A stretch of 64,000 nucleotides of DNA from Auriscalpium vulgare (Eukaryota > Basidiomycota > Agaricomycetes > Russulales > Auriscalpiaceae). The stretch spans positions 248,001 to 312,000 of the forward strand of contig JAHBBC010000015.1 of assembly GCA_019915015.1 (NCBI GenBank), in the 5' to 3' direction. The translations under genes and the position numbers were made by a program. Below are positions 1 to 11,481 of the stretch, in pieces (the stretch's first letter is position 1; each line of letters starts with the position of its first letter). The notes under the pieces are model-generated. The model had not been told where the DNA came from and did not search any database. It saw only the letters and a program-made list of their open reading frames with translations.

Positions 1-2635
1 AGGCCCTCGAGAGCCTCCACCGCACGAACGAATTTTGATCTGTCGATGTGCCGTTGCACGGTGACGAACTCGGGCGAGTCGGACGTCCAGCGCTCCTCGA
101 TGGCGAGTCGGCGCTCCAAGTCATCAACCACGTTCTGGGCGAGGACGAGCTGGCGGTGTGCGGTTCGGCGTTCAAGCTCCTTGGCCTTCACAGTGGCACT
201 CCGTAGGACCGAGGGGTCATAGCCGTTTGGGAAGCTCACAGGCGTGTGCGTGAGGAAGTCTACCATGGTGATGCCACCGTACTTGGACCTTCAGAGAGTC
301 AGATGGCGAGGAATATGATGTAAATGGAAACGTACTCGGCTGCCTCTAGGTGGATCAACGCCTCTACATAAGCTACCTTCTGTAGATCTTCTTCGGGCTC
401 CTCTGCGAGGTTCTCAAGGTATTCACGCTCCTCCACCAGCCAACGCTCGAAGTCGGCCGCACCGAAGCCTTCTGCTGCCTGAAGACTTCAAGCTCACCCG
501 TGTACTCTGATATCATGGCCAGACACTGCCGGTAGTTGTTAAATATAAATTTGCCTGCTACAAATCAGAGAAGTCCAAGAGAGAAGAGCAAGAGACGTAC
601 TCAGCTCGGCGTATCGATCTTCGTCCCACCGACGAAGATGCAGGTCTAGGAATTGAATCCAGTGGAAGTAGGAGGCATGCCGGACCGTCCTCGCAACGCC
701 GTTGAGACTGGAGAATATTCGCTCACAGGTCTCCAGGTCTTCAATGCCCATCCCAAGCTTGTAGAGGACGTGGAAGAGAAGCTGGCACCCTCTGTTGTGC
801 GCATATCCATGGAAGGCGTTTACTACGAGTTGAAGCCGACGAGCGTAGGCCTCGGGACCCAGAGACGTCGACTTCACAGTTGATGTCATCGAGCAAGATG
901 TCGTATCCGACTGCCTGGTCATCGCCATAGATCTTCATAATCGAATCCAAGGAGGCCAGCGCGTACTTGGCACTGGCGATGCAAAGGTCAGTGAAAAAAA
1001 GTAGGACTTGCGGCGCACGCTCACAAGCTCTCCGCTCCTCAGCATCTCCGTCATCAACTCAACAATCCCGTGGCGGCAGGTCGTCAGGAAGACGCCGGTC
1101 TGGTCAAAGACCTCGGTCACGGACTTACCCATCGAGGTGGCGTTCGCAGCTTGCCAGCCATCGGTACACTTCGACTTGGGTTGATTTGAGGTAGGGAGGC
1201 CGTCGACGTCGTCAGGCACAGGCGGCCCGGGCTCCGGGACCTTGCGCCGCTTGCCGGCGACTTCGTTGGCGAAGACGTCGACTTGTGTGGGGGACAGGAA
1301 GTAGTCGCTCTGGAACTGCCGCAGGTCCGCGCGGCCGGCGCCTCGAAGACGCTTCTGCGAGCTGTTACCATCCATCGCATGTAGCCGCGCAGGTACCAAT
1401 GCTGGCTCGTTGTCCTGCTAGAGCTCCCAGTAAATACATTGGGAAGATGATTGAAGACTGAAGACTCTCACCTTGAACCCACAGCAGGGACAGCCGTTGA
1501 GCGCACGCCAGTTGGGCGTGTTCCGACCGAGGGCCTCGTCAGTGAGATTCTGGAGCCGGGACCTCAGATCCAGATACGCGTCGAAAGTCCTCGATAGCTT
1601 CTCCTGAAGCTTCGGATAGTACAAAAGCTAAATGTTCAATTAGAAAGACTTTAACAGCATATCCAGAATGTCGTACGTACCCCATGAAACGCGGAGATCG
1701 TCCTAGCAAAGCTTTGGATCCCAAAGGAAGGCTGCCGACGCCGTAGTTGCCGATAGAACTCCAGCAGATCGAGTGAGAAGGCGAGGGTGGGGGTAAAAGG
1801 TGACGCACCGAGGAGACCACGCCGGACGAGTGCAACGTTGGGCTCTTCTTGAGGAGCCTGTTCAACGACCGTGCTCTCAGAGTAATCTGCAGAAGTCGTC
1901 AACTCACCGGACTCTCGCACATGGAGGCAAACATAACTCACCCGACAAACCGATGACCTGCACCGTGAACTGCTGCGAAGCTACGGACTCCGTGCACTCG
2001 TCAGGTCTCCCGTACTTCCAGCCAAGGTATGCGTCCAGGAGCTGGGGAGCGATGCGCGACCACGCGTCATCCGCTGCCCTCCGACGCTGTAAGCGCGTTC
2101 GGCGATCCTTGCCACGCATCTTGCCTCCGTAGATGCTGAGGAAGTGGTGACGAATGGGCCTGAGTTGGAGTATTGAGAACTCACCTAATGATAGCATGGA
2201 GTCGAGCCCGATGCATAGCGATTTCCGCAGCGCTGAGGCCGTGGGTCTCAAGGCCATCCTCCTCTTCATCGTCGGTCCATTCCTCGAAGCCGTCGTCCTG
2301 CGCAGATGGCTCCGGCTGCGTCTGAAGGTATTCCTCGAGTTCAGGCGGGAAGTCGCCGGCCTCAATGCCTGCTTTGACCAGGGCCTGCCGAATAAGCGCA
2401 GTTATACCTATGAACAACAGAACACGTCAGATAAGATCAGCAAGAGGGAGACGGGCCACGCACGCGGTGCTTGAGCCTTCCGTGCCTCGTCCTCCACAGC
2501 TCTCTCTCTACCGAGCTGATGCATGCCTTTCCTCTTGCCCAGAACGTCCGGCTGCTTCCCCTCGGAGAGCAAAGAGGCCGAATACTCCCGGACGTGATTT
2601 GACGTGGCCTTGAATCGCTTGTAGCGGTGTGCCAT
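1..2635 (-). CDS. KDZ-type transposase, partial (3' end outside window), frame-shifted
   Basis: Transposase of the Kyakuja-Dileera-Zisupton (KDZ) superfamily, a cut-and-paste DNA transposon enzyme. Reading leftward from an ATG at 2635, exons carry in order: an acidic segment (EEWTDDEEEDG, about 2250), a cysteine motif (GCPCCGFKV, about 1480), MDGNSS (about 1375, carrying a candidate first catalytic Asp), the KDZ signature FDQTGVFLTTCRHGIVELM followed by RSGELV (about 1050-1110), YGDDQAVGYDI (about 910), the hallmark AFHGYAHNRGCQL (about 820) and WDEDRYAELS (about 610). This order matches known KDZ proteins. The frame changes by one base near 895-897, between GYDI and the downstream SLGPEAYARRL, with no plausible intron, so the copy is probably inactive. 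The reading continues through NNYRQCLAMI towards position 1, so the C-terminus is missing only because of the window edge. The left terminal repeat is outside the window. Family call is firm; exon limits are approximate. Confidence 0.82.
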
Positions 2636-3482
2636 GGCTGGGAGGAGATGGGAACAGGGTGGGGAAGACGCGTCGCGGCCACAGACACGTTAAGTTGATC
2701 TTATCGAGTGTCACGTGCCCAACAGTACTGATGTTCGTTTATTACTATACATGCTTGAACATTCCTACGTAAGCCATACACCATTGAGTTCGCACGGTAA
2801 ATACGAGTCCATTGATATATAGATGTTGGGGGTAGGGGGGCGGGGGAGGAAGTCGTCGTCGTCGTCGGCGACAGCGAGCTCGACGTCAGGGACGACGGGC
2901 AGCGTTGCCGCCGGCTGCGGAAGTCCGGCGCTCGGGACGGGAGCGCAGTGCCGATATGCCGCGCGGGGCGGAGGGACGGGCTGGATCCCATCAGCCGAGC
3001 TTTCCCGATTTGGACGGCCACGGCGGGGCCCGCGGCGGGGTACATAAATCAAGGTAAATCTAGCTAGCTAGCTTACAGATCCCCCCCACCATCCCGTAGC
3101 TTACTAGCCCCGGTTATAGGGACTACCAGGTGTAGTATCGGCGAGATGACGAATTCGCGGTCGGAACGTAGAGCGTCCGCAAGGTCGAACTGCCGAAGCT
3201 AAGCCGCATGAACGGCGTCGTATGGTAATAAACTCCTTATCGTATTGATGGTATATAGGCCGTTGCGCAGATCTATATCCAGGCACCTTCTCAATACCCT
3301 GGTGGAAGACCCTTTGCGACCCTCATGTTTGATTCGCGGTTCGGTGCCGAAGCCGCGTGCTTGCATTTGATCGACGTACTGGCCATCGCAGTTCGGTCAG
3401 TTTTCAGCGGGCCTTATAAGATTGCCAGGTCGTCTGTCGCACGCCCAACCTCCGGACGACCATCCTAGGACCTACGGCGACG
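2636..3482. other. Non-coding interval between KDZ element and S41 peptidase
   Basis: I see no convincing gene. A GTC trinucleotide run lies at 2852-2866 and short CTAG tandem repeats at about 3059-3072. A 95-codon minus-strand reading frame at 2765-3052 is rich in proline and aspartate and could be an upstream exon of the KDZ element, but it matches nothing I recognise. The right end of the KDZ element may lie here; I did not find its terminal repeat. Confidence 0.4.
3415..3420 (+). promoter_or_regulatory. Putative TATA box of the S41 peptidase gene
   Basis: TATAAG at 3415-3420, about 65 bases upstream of the ATG at 3483, a usual distance for a fungal TATA element. Called by position and sequence only. 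Confidence 0.4.
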
Positions 3483-6308
3483 ATGCCCCGCCTTCTCCGC
3501 CCACTGGTGGCGAGTCTCGCCGTTCTCAGTGGGAGTCTCACTTCCTTCGCTGCTACGCTCGCATCGGACCCGTGCGCCAAGATCGGGGTCAGGCCTTCGT
3601 GCAACCTGCCGACGTTATTGCTTGCCAGAAGTCATTCCCACTCAATGAAACCATCCGGCAGAACGTCATTGCCACTGTTTCTGGCGTCTTCGACTTCTAC
3701 ACCTTCGAGGATTACTACTTGAACTCGCCGCCGCCATTCCAAGAGTCGACGACGAACATTCGGGCAGACTTGGCGAAGCTCAAGAGCACGCCTTACGCGG
3801 TGAGTGCACACATGCAGCGTGCTTGCAGGGCTGACCGGCGGTCGAGGACAGACGGACTATGACTTCAACTTGGCATTGTATAGATTCACTACGCAACTCA
3901 ATGATGGCCATACAGGTGCGCACCCGTTGATGCATTGAAATCAGGCGACCCTGATGTTTTATGTACTTCTGATCATCAGGCTGGTACCCGAGCTGCTACA
4001 TCTCCTACCAGAATCTTCTGCCCGCACCGATAGTCATCCTGGACCAGGGTGTATTCATCGTTCCGGATCTCGTTCAATTTGTCACTCTCCTCGGTTCCGC
4101 CTTCACCAACTACTTGCAGTCAATCGGTTTCAACTGGCAGCGCCTGGAAGGCGCGAAGGTGCTCTCCATCGGCGGAATGAGCGCCTTCGACTACATTGAC
4201 ACGATTGCGTCCACCGTGTCTGGAAATTATCTGGACCATGGTGTTCGAGTGAACAGCGTCGTCAGCAGCTACCGGATCTCTGGTACTAGCTTCTCGCAGC
4301 GATTCGGAGATCTTGCGGGGCCGAGCTTCGTCACCCAGACCAGTCTCACGATGACCCTCATCCCCGTCAACTCAACGAAGCCTGAGACCGTGACTATCCC
4401 GTACGTGGCGAGCTTCAGCGGCAACCCATTCACAGACAAGGCCTCGTAGTGAGTTTCCCGACCTTTGTCACGTCATGTAGCGCTGAACTGATGCGGTCAA
4501 TAGCTGGGCAAATAATTGCGCAGCGAACGATGATACGAACGGAGTCGACAGAAGATCCGATTCTACTCAACGCACGCAAGGAAATGACGTTCTTCGACCC
4601 ATTGGCAAGATCGTCGATCTTGCTCCGAAGCAATCCGTCGCTCTCCCCGGACCTTTTGTCCCGACCCTGCCGCAGGTCAATGGAAGCACAGGCGTCATCA
4701 AGTCTTATATCCTCGACGACAAGAAGACGGGTGTCATGTTTATCGGCTCCTTTGAAGGCGACTACACGCAGTTCCAAACGGACACTGTCGCTGCCATCGC
4801 GCAGTTCAAAGCGTCCGGCGTCACTAACCTCCTCATCGATTTGACAGACAATGGGGGTGAGCGACGTGTATTACTTCATCAGGCGGCCGCGAATGTTGAC
4901 ATCTGGGCAGGTGGTTATGTCTGTCTGGGCCTGTTCCTGCATCAATACCTCTCCGGGTCGAAGATTGGGTATCCGTAAGTGTCACTATAACTTAAGGGAT
5001 GACTTCGTGTGTCTCACCCCGCATGGTGCCTAGCGGTTTCCAGAGCACGATGCGTGCAAATCCTCTGGCTCAGAAAATTGTCGCATCGAACATCGCGCAG
5101 GGTATCGACAGTAACCTAGCCTACTATGGGTCGGACAATTGTAATTTCCGCTTGTATCGTGCACCCGCTTCGTTCTGACATGACCTTTAAAGGGGCGTTC
5201 TTCAATAACACGCCATTCCCGGCAAACTACAACTATATGAAGCCCTCAGCCCCGAACGTTGTCAACGGCAAGTATGACCCGACGTCCCAGCGCTTCTACG
5301 TAGGACATTAATTCTAGTCAAAGAAAACAGTGGGTTGACTTCTTTCGTCCAGGACATATGCACTCCGTTCCAAGTGGACGTTCCCTCAACACCTCCCTTC
5401 GACCTGAGGTAAGTCTCCCTGACTTACGCGTGGGGCCTCGCTAATCGTAGCGACTTGAATTTTAGCAAGGTCGCCCTTGGTGAGTAGAACGCTTCTTGAC
5501 CCACAACTGTGGCTTATTCGACGCCGGCAGTGGGGAATGGAAACTGCGCTTCCACGTGCGCGTTGTTCACCACGCTGATGAACGAGCGACACAACACGAA
5601 AATAGCAATATTTGGTGGGAAGCCTGGCGAGCAAGTACAGTTCAAAGGTATGCTCTCGGATACTTGTGCGATGTGCGGACGACTTCACATGTAAGGATCT
5701 TTCAGGAATGGCCGGCAACCAAGTCCTAGAATGGGCTGACTTGGATTCCGAGATCAAAACCTCGGGCTTGAAGAATGTCAGTACGCTCTTTCCTCCGAAC
5801 GCAACCCCTGCTCATATCATTCTTCCGCACATAGGACCCCCTAGCTCCGCCTGACCTGTATGTTCCACGACCTTGCTTTGCGTTCAAGACGCTTACTTGT
5901 TTTACTAGGCTTGTGGATGGCAATATGCGGGTCAACTGGCGGACTGGTAAGTCCATTTCTACGCGCGGATGTGGCACGATTCTCATCGCCATTCCTGCCA
6001 GCTTGGAGCTTCTTCAACGAGTTTGAGCCAATCGGTACCATTTTTCACTCGCTTGGCTAGATTCGCTCACGCACTGATCATTCTTCTCCTACTCAGCTTA
6101 CGTCTCTGAGCTTCCGAAGTGTAAGTGTCTGGTTCCTGAGCAACAGTGCGATACTAAACTTTGCTTGCACGTATAGTCCAGTTCGCATACACGAAGGACA
6201 CGTACAACAACCCACAAAACCTGTGGACCTTTGCGTACGCACCATCTCGTGCGACATGTACCTGTCCGACTAACGCTCCAAACCAGGGCCAAACAACTTT
6301 TCCGTTAA
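3483..6308 (+). CDS. Secreted CPAF-like peptidase S41 family protein, with a one-base frame break in exon 1
   Basis: Serine peptidase of the S41 (tail-specific/CPAF-like) family, predicted extracellular. The ATG at 3483 opens a hydrophobic signal peptide (MPRLLRPLVASLAVLSG...) followed by SDPCAKI. Later exons give FEDYYLNSPPPFQEST, the LNDGHTGWYPSCY motif, a PDZ-like central part (VLSIGGMSAFDYID), DLTDNGGGYV, and the catalytic-serine segment VGNGNCASTCALF (about 5530-5570). The gene ends with AYVSELPKFQFAYTKDTYNN and TFAAKQLFR at a TAA (6306-6308). I count about a dozen introns, including very short ones near 5780-6290. Within exon 1 the frame must change at the GGGG run 3585-3588 to reach the conserved GQAFVQPADVIACQK. 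A 41-nt intron starting at 3589 would restore frame but delete that conserved segment. The gene is therefore either a recent pseudogene or carries a one-base sequence error. The fold and family are clear; the substrate is unknown. Confidence 0.85.
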
Positions 6309-7405
6309 TTGGACACCTGCGGCGCCAAGATAGGTGCAGCTGTCCGAGGCTATGCGCCATCCAGGTTCAACGCAAGCGACTTGTTAGCCTCACCACTGTT
6401 CATTGTAACCGAATGATAGCCACTCCTTTGAGATACCAGCGACGACAGCCGTTGCCCAATAAGACACCGTCGGCCGCTATCGGCCCACACGCCACGGGAG
6501 AACGTGTTGAGCAGGAGTTGACGCCGGCGGAGTCAGAGCAGCCAGCATCAGCCACGCGTGTGTAGTAGGCAAATGGATGCCCGATGTCGTCCACTGCGCA
6601 CGCCGCAACCGCATGGTAGTCCGAAAACCCGCACTCGTAACCATCACTGCTCGGAGAAAAGCAGCAGCGTGGACTTGAGCATGCCGCTCCGGATCATCGG
6701 ACAGGCGGCCAGGGACCAGGATGTCCCATGAAACAGCTAGTTGAAGCGTATTGCTTGGGCACTGCTCTGGTCAATTCGGCCGCATCTATCAGCCGTGATA
6801 CAGCGCGGGGCAAAGGGTACCGGGATGCGCCAACCTTCGGGAATACGGGAAACTTGATCGTAGAAACGTCAAATCCTAACGTCTGAAGACGTCTGAAGAA
6901 CGGGGAGACGGGCTAGGCTCTCCGACGTCACGCAGGGGGATACTGGCCGAGAATTCAACGGGCGAGCGACTCGATCATCGGGTCGGCCGTACGGTCAACA
7001 TGAGTCAACGTTCAACATGCAAAGGCGTCTCGAAGACAACACGAGTCGCTGCCGCTGTTGCCAGTCTGTACACATATCTACCCTGGTGAAGTACGACGCA
7101 GATTTCATTCACCAGCCTTTCAGCCCGGTGTGCTGTGGCAGCGGGGCCGGTCCACTTACAATCTTTGACGCGGCGACAAATGACCATGACAGCGATGAGG
7201 CTCAAACGCGCCGCGGCGGCCATCCTGCGACTCGCTTTTACATTGCTCGATTGCACCTGAATTTTGTGGCACGCCACATAGCTGTCCTATCTACTGGACA
7301 TCGGCGAGCATCGGGCATGCCGCGTATAAAGTTGGACGTCGGTAAGTGACTGAAGACCCAATCTTTCAAAGCCTCAGTGGCATCCGCCTCTCTGGATCTA
7401 TACTA
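6309..7405. other. Intergenic region upstream of the first DUF6534 gene
   Basis: No gene recognised. Short frames on both strands (for example the 90-codon minus frame at 7005-7277) lack recognisable motifs. A direct repeat of GTCAACATGAGTCAACGTTCAACATG type lies near 6994-7019. Confidence 0.5.
7325..7330 (+). promoter_or_regulatory. Putative TATA box of DUF6534 gene A
   Basis: TATAAAGTTGG begins at 7325, about 80 bases before the ATG at 7406. The paralogous gene B has TATAAAGTGGG about 50 bases before its ATG, so the element is shared by the pair, which supports the call. Confidence 0.5.
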
Positions 7406-8834
7406 ATGTCCCAGTTTGTTGTCGCGAGTCCCGACAACGTAAAGCAGATGTATGTCGGATCTTCTTTCCGGTTTTCTCTGCCTTATGGCGCACTTTTTCT
7501 AGGATCGCGCCCATTGTACACCTGCTGTCCATCGTATGCGTCCAGGTTCTGATGCAGTTCTCCCACAGCTCATCGGCCGGCTCCTCAATTCTTTCCTATA
7601 CGGCATTCTCTTTGTTCAAGTCTGTGAGTTACAGTCAGGAGGATAATGCCATCCTCTCTCATTATTCATGCCAACACGTTGGCAGGTGTTTATTGCCGTT
7701 ATTTCGCCAAAGACCGAAGGCATATCAAGTTTCTAGGTTCGTGGCCCGCTTCGACTTTTATAACTCTTGTTCTGACTGCCAGCAGTATTCGCCGTTTTTT
7801 TCCTGAAAACAGTACAGACTGCCTTGGCCGGATGTGACCTATACTACTGGCTTTGCAAGAACTTTGGCAACTACGAGGCCCTGGACGACTGGCATCTTAC
7901 TATGATCGACACGCCTATCATTGGCTCTATCACTGCTCTGGTCGTCCAATGCCTTTTCAGCTACCGTATCCAGGCCATCAAGAGATCACTGCTATGGCTC
8001 TCGCTTGTCATATTCTTGGTGAGTTGAAGGGGCTCGCTGAGGGTTACTCGCAACTAACGATTCCCTTTAGTTGTCAATGCTCCAAGCCGATGGAGCGATT
8101 ATAGCAGGCTCCATGTGCGATCGCATTATTGAGCCTATAAGACCTTTACAAATACCAGAGGCAGAATATCCACCATACTGTCGAAGCGACAGACCATAAA
8201 ACAAGAATTCTAGACTATGTGGGGCGTCGCCATCATTTTCTACTCCCTTCGCTCATAGTTTTGTAGATCTGGGGTGCCAGCAGCGCTGCGGCAGACACCA
8301 CGATAGCCTTAACGATGGTGTATCTGGTGTGTAGCCTCCGTTACGACGGAATCGGACAGTCATGGTCGTTCTTAATGGTCGTCTCGGATCAGTTCTTGAG
8401 CTCGCGCCACTCCGAGTTCCACTACATGGACGACGTGTTGACTAGGCTAATGTACCTCACGGTGGAGACCAATCTATTGTCAGGTAAGCCGAGAGTCGCC
8501 GTTCAAAAGTGTAGCCATTGACTGTACACTAGCGATTGTCATCATCATTTCGCTGGCTTTGTTCCTGGGAGCTCCTGTAAGCTAGAACCTCCTCAATTTC
8601 TATGTAACCTGACCTTTTCTTTTTTCAGAGTCGCCGCTATCATTTCGTACCGTAAGTCGTCGCGCTTCGCATATTTTCATCCTCACCCAGATGAGCTCTA
8701 GGGCTGCCATCATCTCCAAAGTGTAAGCTGGTGTCTCTTTTCCTATGTATAGCAACTAATCGACATCCTCCATCATTCGTAGATACGCGAACACTCTCCT
8801 CATCTCAACAATCGGATCCATCTGCGCGACGTAA
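7406..8834 (+). CDS. DUF6534 domain membrane protein A, C-terminally truncated by frameshift
   Basis: Multi-spanning membrane protein of the basidiomycete-expanded DUF6534 family; function unknown. Exons splice to MSQFVVASPDNVKQM, then IAPILIGRLLNSFLYGILFVQV, a YFAKDRRHIKFL loop, TVQTALAGCDLYYWLCKNFGNY, IDTPIIGSITALVVQ, a SAAADTTIALTMVYL helix, and the family-typical DDVLTRLMYLTVETNLLS and SKVYANTLL. Each exon matches paralog B at 11482-13222. After YANTLLIS the sequence lacks two bases relative to B (around 8805), so the frame now runs to a TAA at 8832-8834. The old frame remains readable past it (LRDVMGHHSNSQTLSRPL up to about 9045, corresponding to the hydrophilic tail of B). The product is therefore a truncated protein or a young pseudogene. 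ATG chosen by agreement with B. Introns are about 45-75 nt. Confidence 0.75.
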
Positions 8835-9125
8835 TGGGCCACCACTCGAACTCCCAGACCCTCTCCCGCCCGCTTCCTGGCACGCTCCTGCGCAATCTCG
8901 ACCACACCCTCGATGTTGCAAGCCGCTCAGTGTCCGATGACTTAGGGCTGTCGAGTATTTCCCTGCAAGAGATCCAACCGTCTATATCTACGGACACCCA
9001 CACATCGACGACAACTTCTTCGAAGTGCGTTCGTGCATTTTCGTAACTGTCCCTCGCTGACGCTCGCAGGGAGGTGGGCCAGTGGCAATGCCTCCGAGGG
9101 CCAAAGTGTTGAGATTTTCCCCTCA
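8835..9125 (+). pseudogene. Out-of-frame remnant of the C-terminal tail of DUF6534 gene A
   Basis: In the frame one step away from gene A, residues LSRPLPGTLLRNLDHTLDVAS align with LSRQLPDTLLRNLQQSIDCEN of gene B. A likely final intron (GTGCGTTCG ... CGCTCGCAG, about 9024-9069) is also at the position of the last intron of B. The tail is no longer translated in frame with the membrane domain. Confidence 0.6.
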
Positions 9126-10211
9126 TCGCATCTAGTGATCATCTCAGAGCGGCTGCGGTCTGTACCGGTTGTGGTGGGAGGGAGACGAGCGCTTGAATGT
9201 GTAATGGGACAAGCCTTGGAGACGCTCATCCTGGACGCTGTCTTCTCGAACGGTTTTATTTTTAGCACGTACTTACAGCTGCGTCGCGACGGTTGGATGC
9301 CCATCCGAAATCACTGGAAGCTGCTAAGATATCACCATAGTAGCAGGTACCCTGGGTACATGAGAGCGTCTCCATGCGCGGTATGTCGGGCGTTACAGGG
9401 CAAGTCTGGCCCGGGCCCTCGCATCAGTACGTCGTTTTCTTCGCTTCTCGAAGTCCATCGTGCCTCTTTTGTTCGATTCGGCGTTCCGACTCGGAAGCAC
9501 TCAGAAAATATACCGAGACTATTGAACATTGGACGTGGACGTTGCCAGGACTTTCGAACATATATTGCCTTGCGAATATGGCGTAATTGCATACATCAAC
9601 ATGAGGGGGAATATGGACAGCGTGAGGAGAAAAGCAATGCCCTCTTGAACCGCTGCTACGGTCGTCTTCTGTTTGGGGCGTCGTATAAATGCGTTCGTCG
9701 GATGCAATTCTCACCATCAGAACAAGCGGCGCCGAGCGCTCGTGGTCATCATGTCATCTACATACGGCACGCGAGAAGGTGCGTATAGAAAGTGCGTATG
9801 CGAGAAGGTGCGTATGGAGATGTGTGTGGAGTAATGAATCACCTGCAGATGTGCAAATGGGCGCGGAGATGAGGCCATGAGAATGGCTCAAGAGGTTACT
9901 TGGGCATAGAAGTCCACCGCGGGAAGCGTCGGGGTATGAGCGCACAAGCGGCCACGTACCGCGAGCTAGATGGTCCTGATCGGTCGTAGGAGCTAGCTGA
10001 CGAGACAACGTGTCCGTCGAGAACGGACGGATCAAAGGGCGAGCACTTGGTTAGCGGGAGTGTAGGCTTCTGTAGTAGTTTCTGCGTAGTATTGTTCAGC
10101 GCCACGAAGCTGTCCACGAAGCTGTTTGACGGTCAACAGAGGCCAAAAATCTATGTCAGCTCCTACGATCAAGAGAGGCGGGACGGAATCAGGGGAGCCC
10201 GCAATCATTTA

Positions 10212-10230
10212 CGCCGCCGCCGCCGCCGCC
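10212..10230. repeat. CGC trinucleotide microsatellite
   Basis: Six tandem CGC units, uninterrupted, in the non-coding interval between the two DUF6534 genes. Confidence 0.8.
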
Positions 10231-11429
10231 TGTTGAAGAAGTGGAGCATAACGGTAGCGCAGTATGTTCGACTGACTGTCCAATGACGCCAATCAGTCGC
10301 TCCGGGCATGGAGGCAAGACGCGGCACACAAAGACCGTATTCTCTGAGTCTGAGTAATGTTTTGAAGTAAGCAATGATCAAAAAGTAAGGACCCATACAC
10401 TGAGCGCGGCGAGTACGTGCTTCATCGCCGATTGCACAACTGCGGATGTCGGCCGACAGAGGAGTCAGCTAAAAGAAGAGAGCGAGGGAATCTCTCTACC
10501 ACACAGTCACTGGATTGAGCGAGCGCATCGGGACACCTTGTGCACTGGAACAGCCACCGCCGGAGGTCCGCATCAATAGGCAGCGGCCTTCTCGGTAGGA
10601 AGTACGCGCCTCCTAGGGAGCCGAGCAGGCATATCAGCCTTTGGCAGGAGAAGAACAGTGAAACAACTCAGATACATAGGTAAGAGGGTCCCCATTGAAG
10701 CGACGTGTCCATGTGCTCCCTTGGAGTCGCTATCGTGCAGGGTGAGTGCATGACTGACGAAAATGCAGCCGAGCTTCGGGTGGTGAAGCTAGTTTTAGGT
10801 ACAGAGATGCCGGATGAATACCATCTGTACTATGCAGGATACCTCTGATGAACATCCCGCGACATCAATTTCCGGCACGTACCTTACCACAGGACTTCAA
10901 GCGGTGCCCCCATGCTACCGGGAAGAGGCTGTGGATACAGCGTCCATCGTTACTCGGGCCACATGCACCGCAGACGACGTCGCCAGCCGGGACGCAGCTG
11001 CAGCTGCAGTGCGAGATACAGCGATGGCGCTGGGTGTTAAGGCCTTAGTAAAATTCGACTGCGTGTCAAGACTCCCGGATTTCAGTCTCCGCTCGCGACT
11101 CGTCTTCGCCATTCAGTCTCCATTTGAACAGAGCGACGACCTCTCACTCATAGTGCTTCAGTGACTACTGCCTCAGAACTTATCACATCTGAAGCGGATG
11201 CGAAGGATACACAGCAATTGCTGCCGCTGAAGTATCAGCGCTTAGCGCCTTCCGGGGCATGGCCCAGGCTAAGTTTGCTTCTGCCGTTTGACTCGCATCA
11301 TTGCTCGACCGGCGCTGCGTGGTTGCAACACCAATGCTCAAATCTTCATGCGCCATCCGGCGGTCCGGTGCTCTTCCATCTCTATCTCCTCTGGGGCGTG
11401 GCTGTGGGCGCCCCTTGTAATAAGGCTTG

Positions 11430-11435
11430 TATAAA
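11430..11435 (+). promoter_or_regulatory. Putative TATA box of DUF6534 gene B
   Basis: TATAAAGTGGG starting at 11430, about 50 bases upstream of the ATG at 11482. Paralog A carries the matching TATAAAGTTGG. Confidence 0.5.
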
Positions 11436-11481
11436 GTGGGGTACCTCTCAGCGCTGAACCCTTGCCGGGTACTTCCTCGAC

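Larger units (their letters stand above)
9126..11481. other. 2.3-kb gene-poor interval between the two DUF6534 genes
   Basis: No gene recognised. The longest plus frame (251 codons, 9033-9788) starts inside the end of gene A and has the composition of a chance frame. Frames at 10814-11164 and 11161-11457 have no known motif. Features seen: direct repeats of GAGAAGGTGCGTAT around 9770-9830 and a CGC trinucleotide tract at 10212-10230. Confidence 0.45.

Noticed and set aside
2765..3052. 95-codon minus frame as a separate gene
   Set aside because: Low-complexity (PRRGPRRGRP, DDDDDFLPRPP) over a GTC microsatellite; no homology recalled and no splice link to the KDZ gene shown.
9033..9788. 251-codon plus-strand open frame
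   Set aside because: It starts inside the final exon remnant of DUF6534 gene A, has no motif, signal or intron support, and has arginine/serine-rich chance composition.
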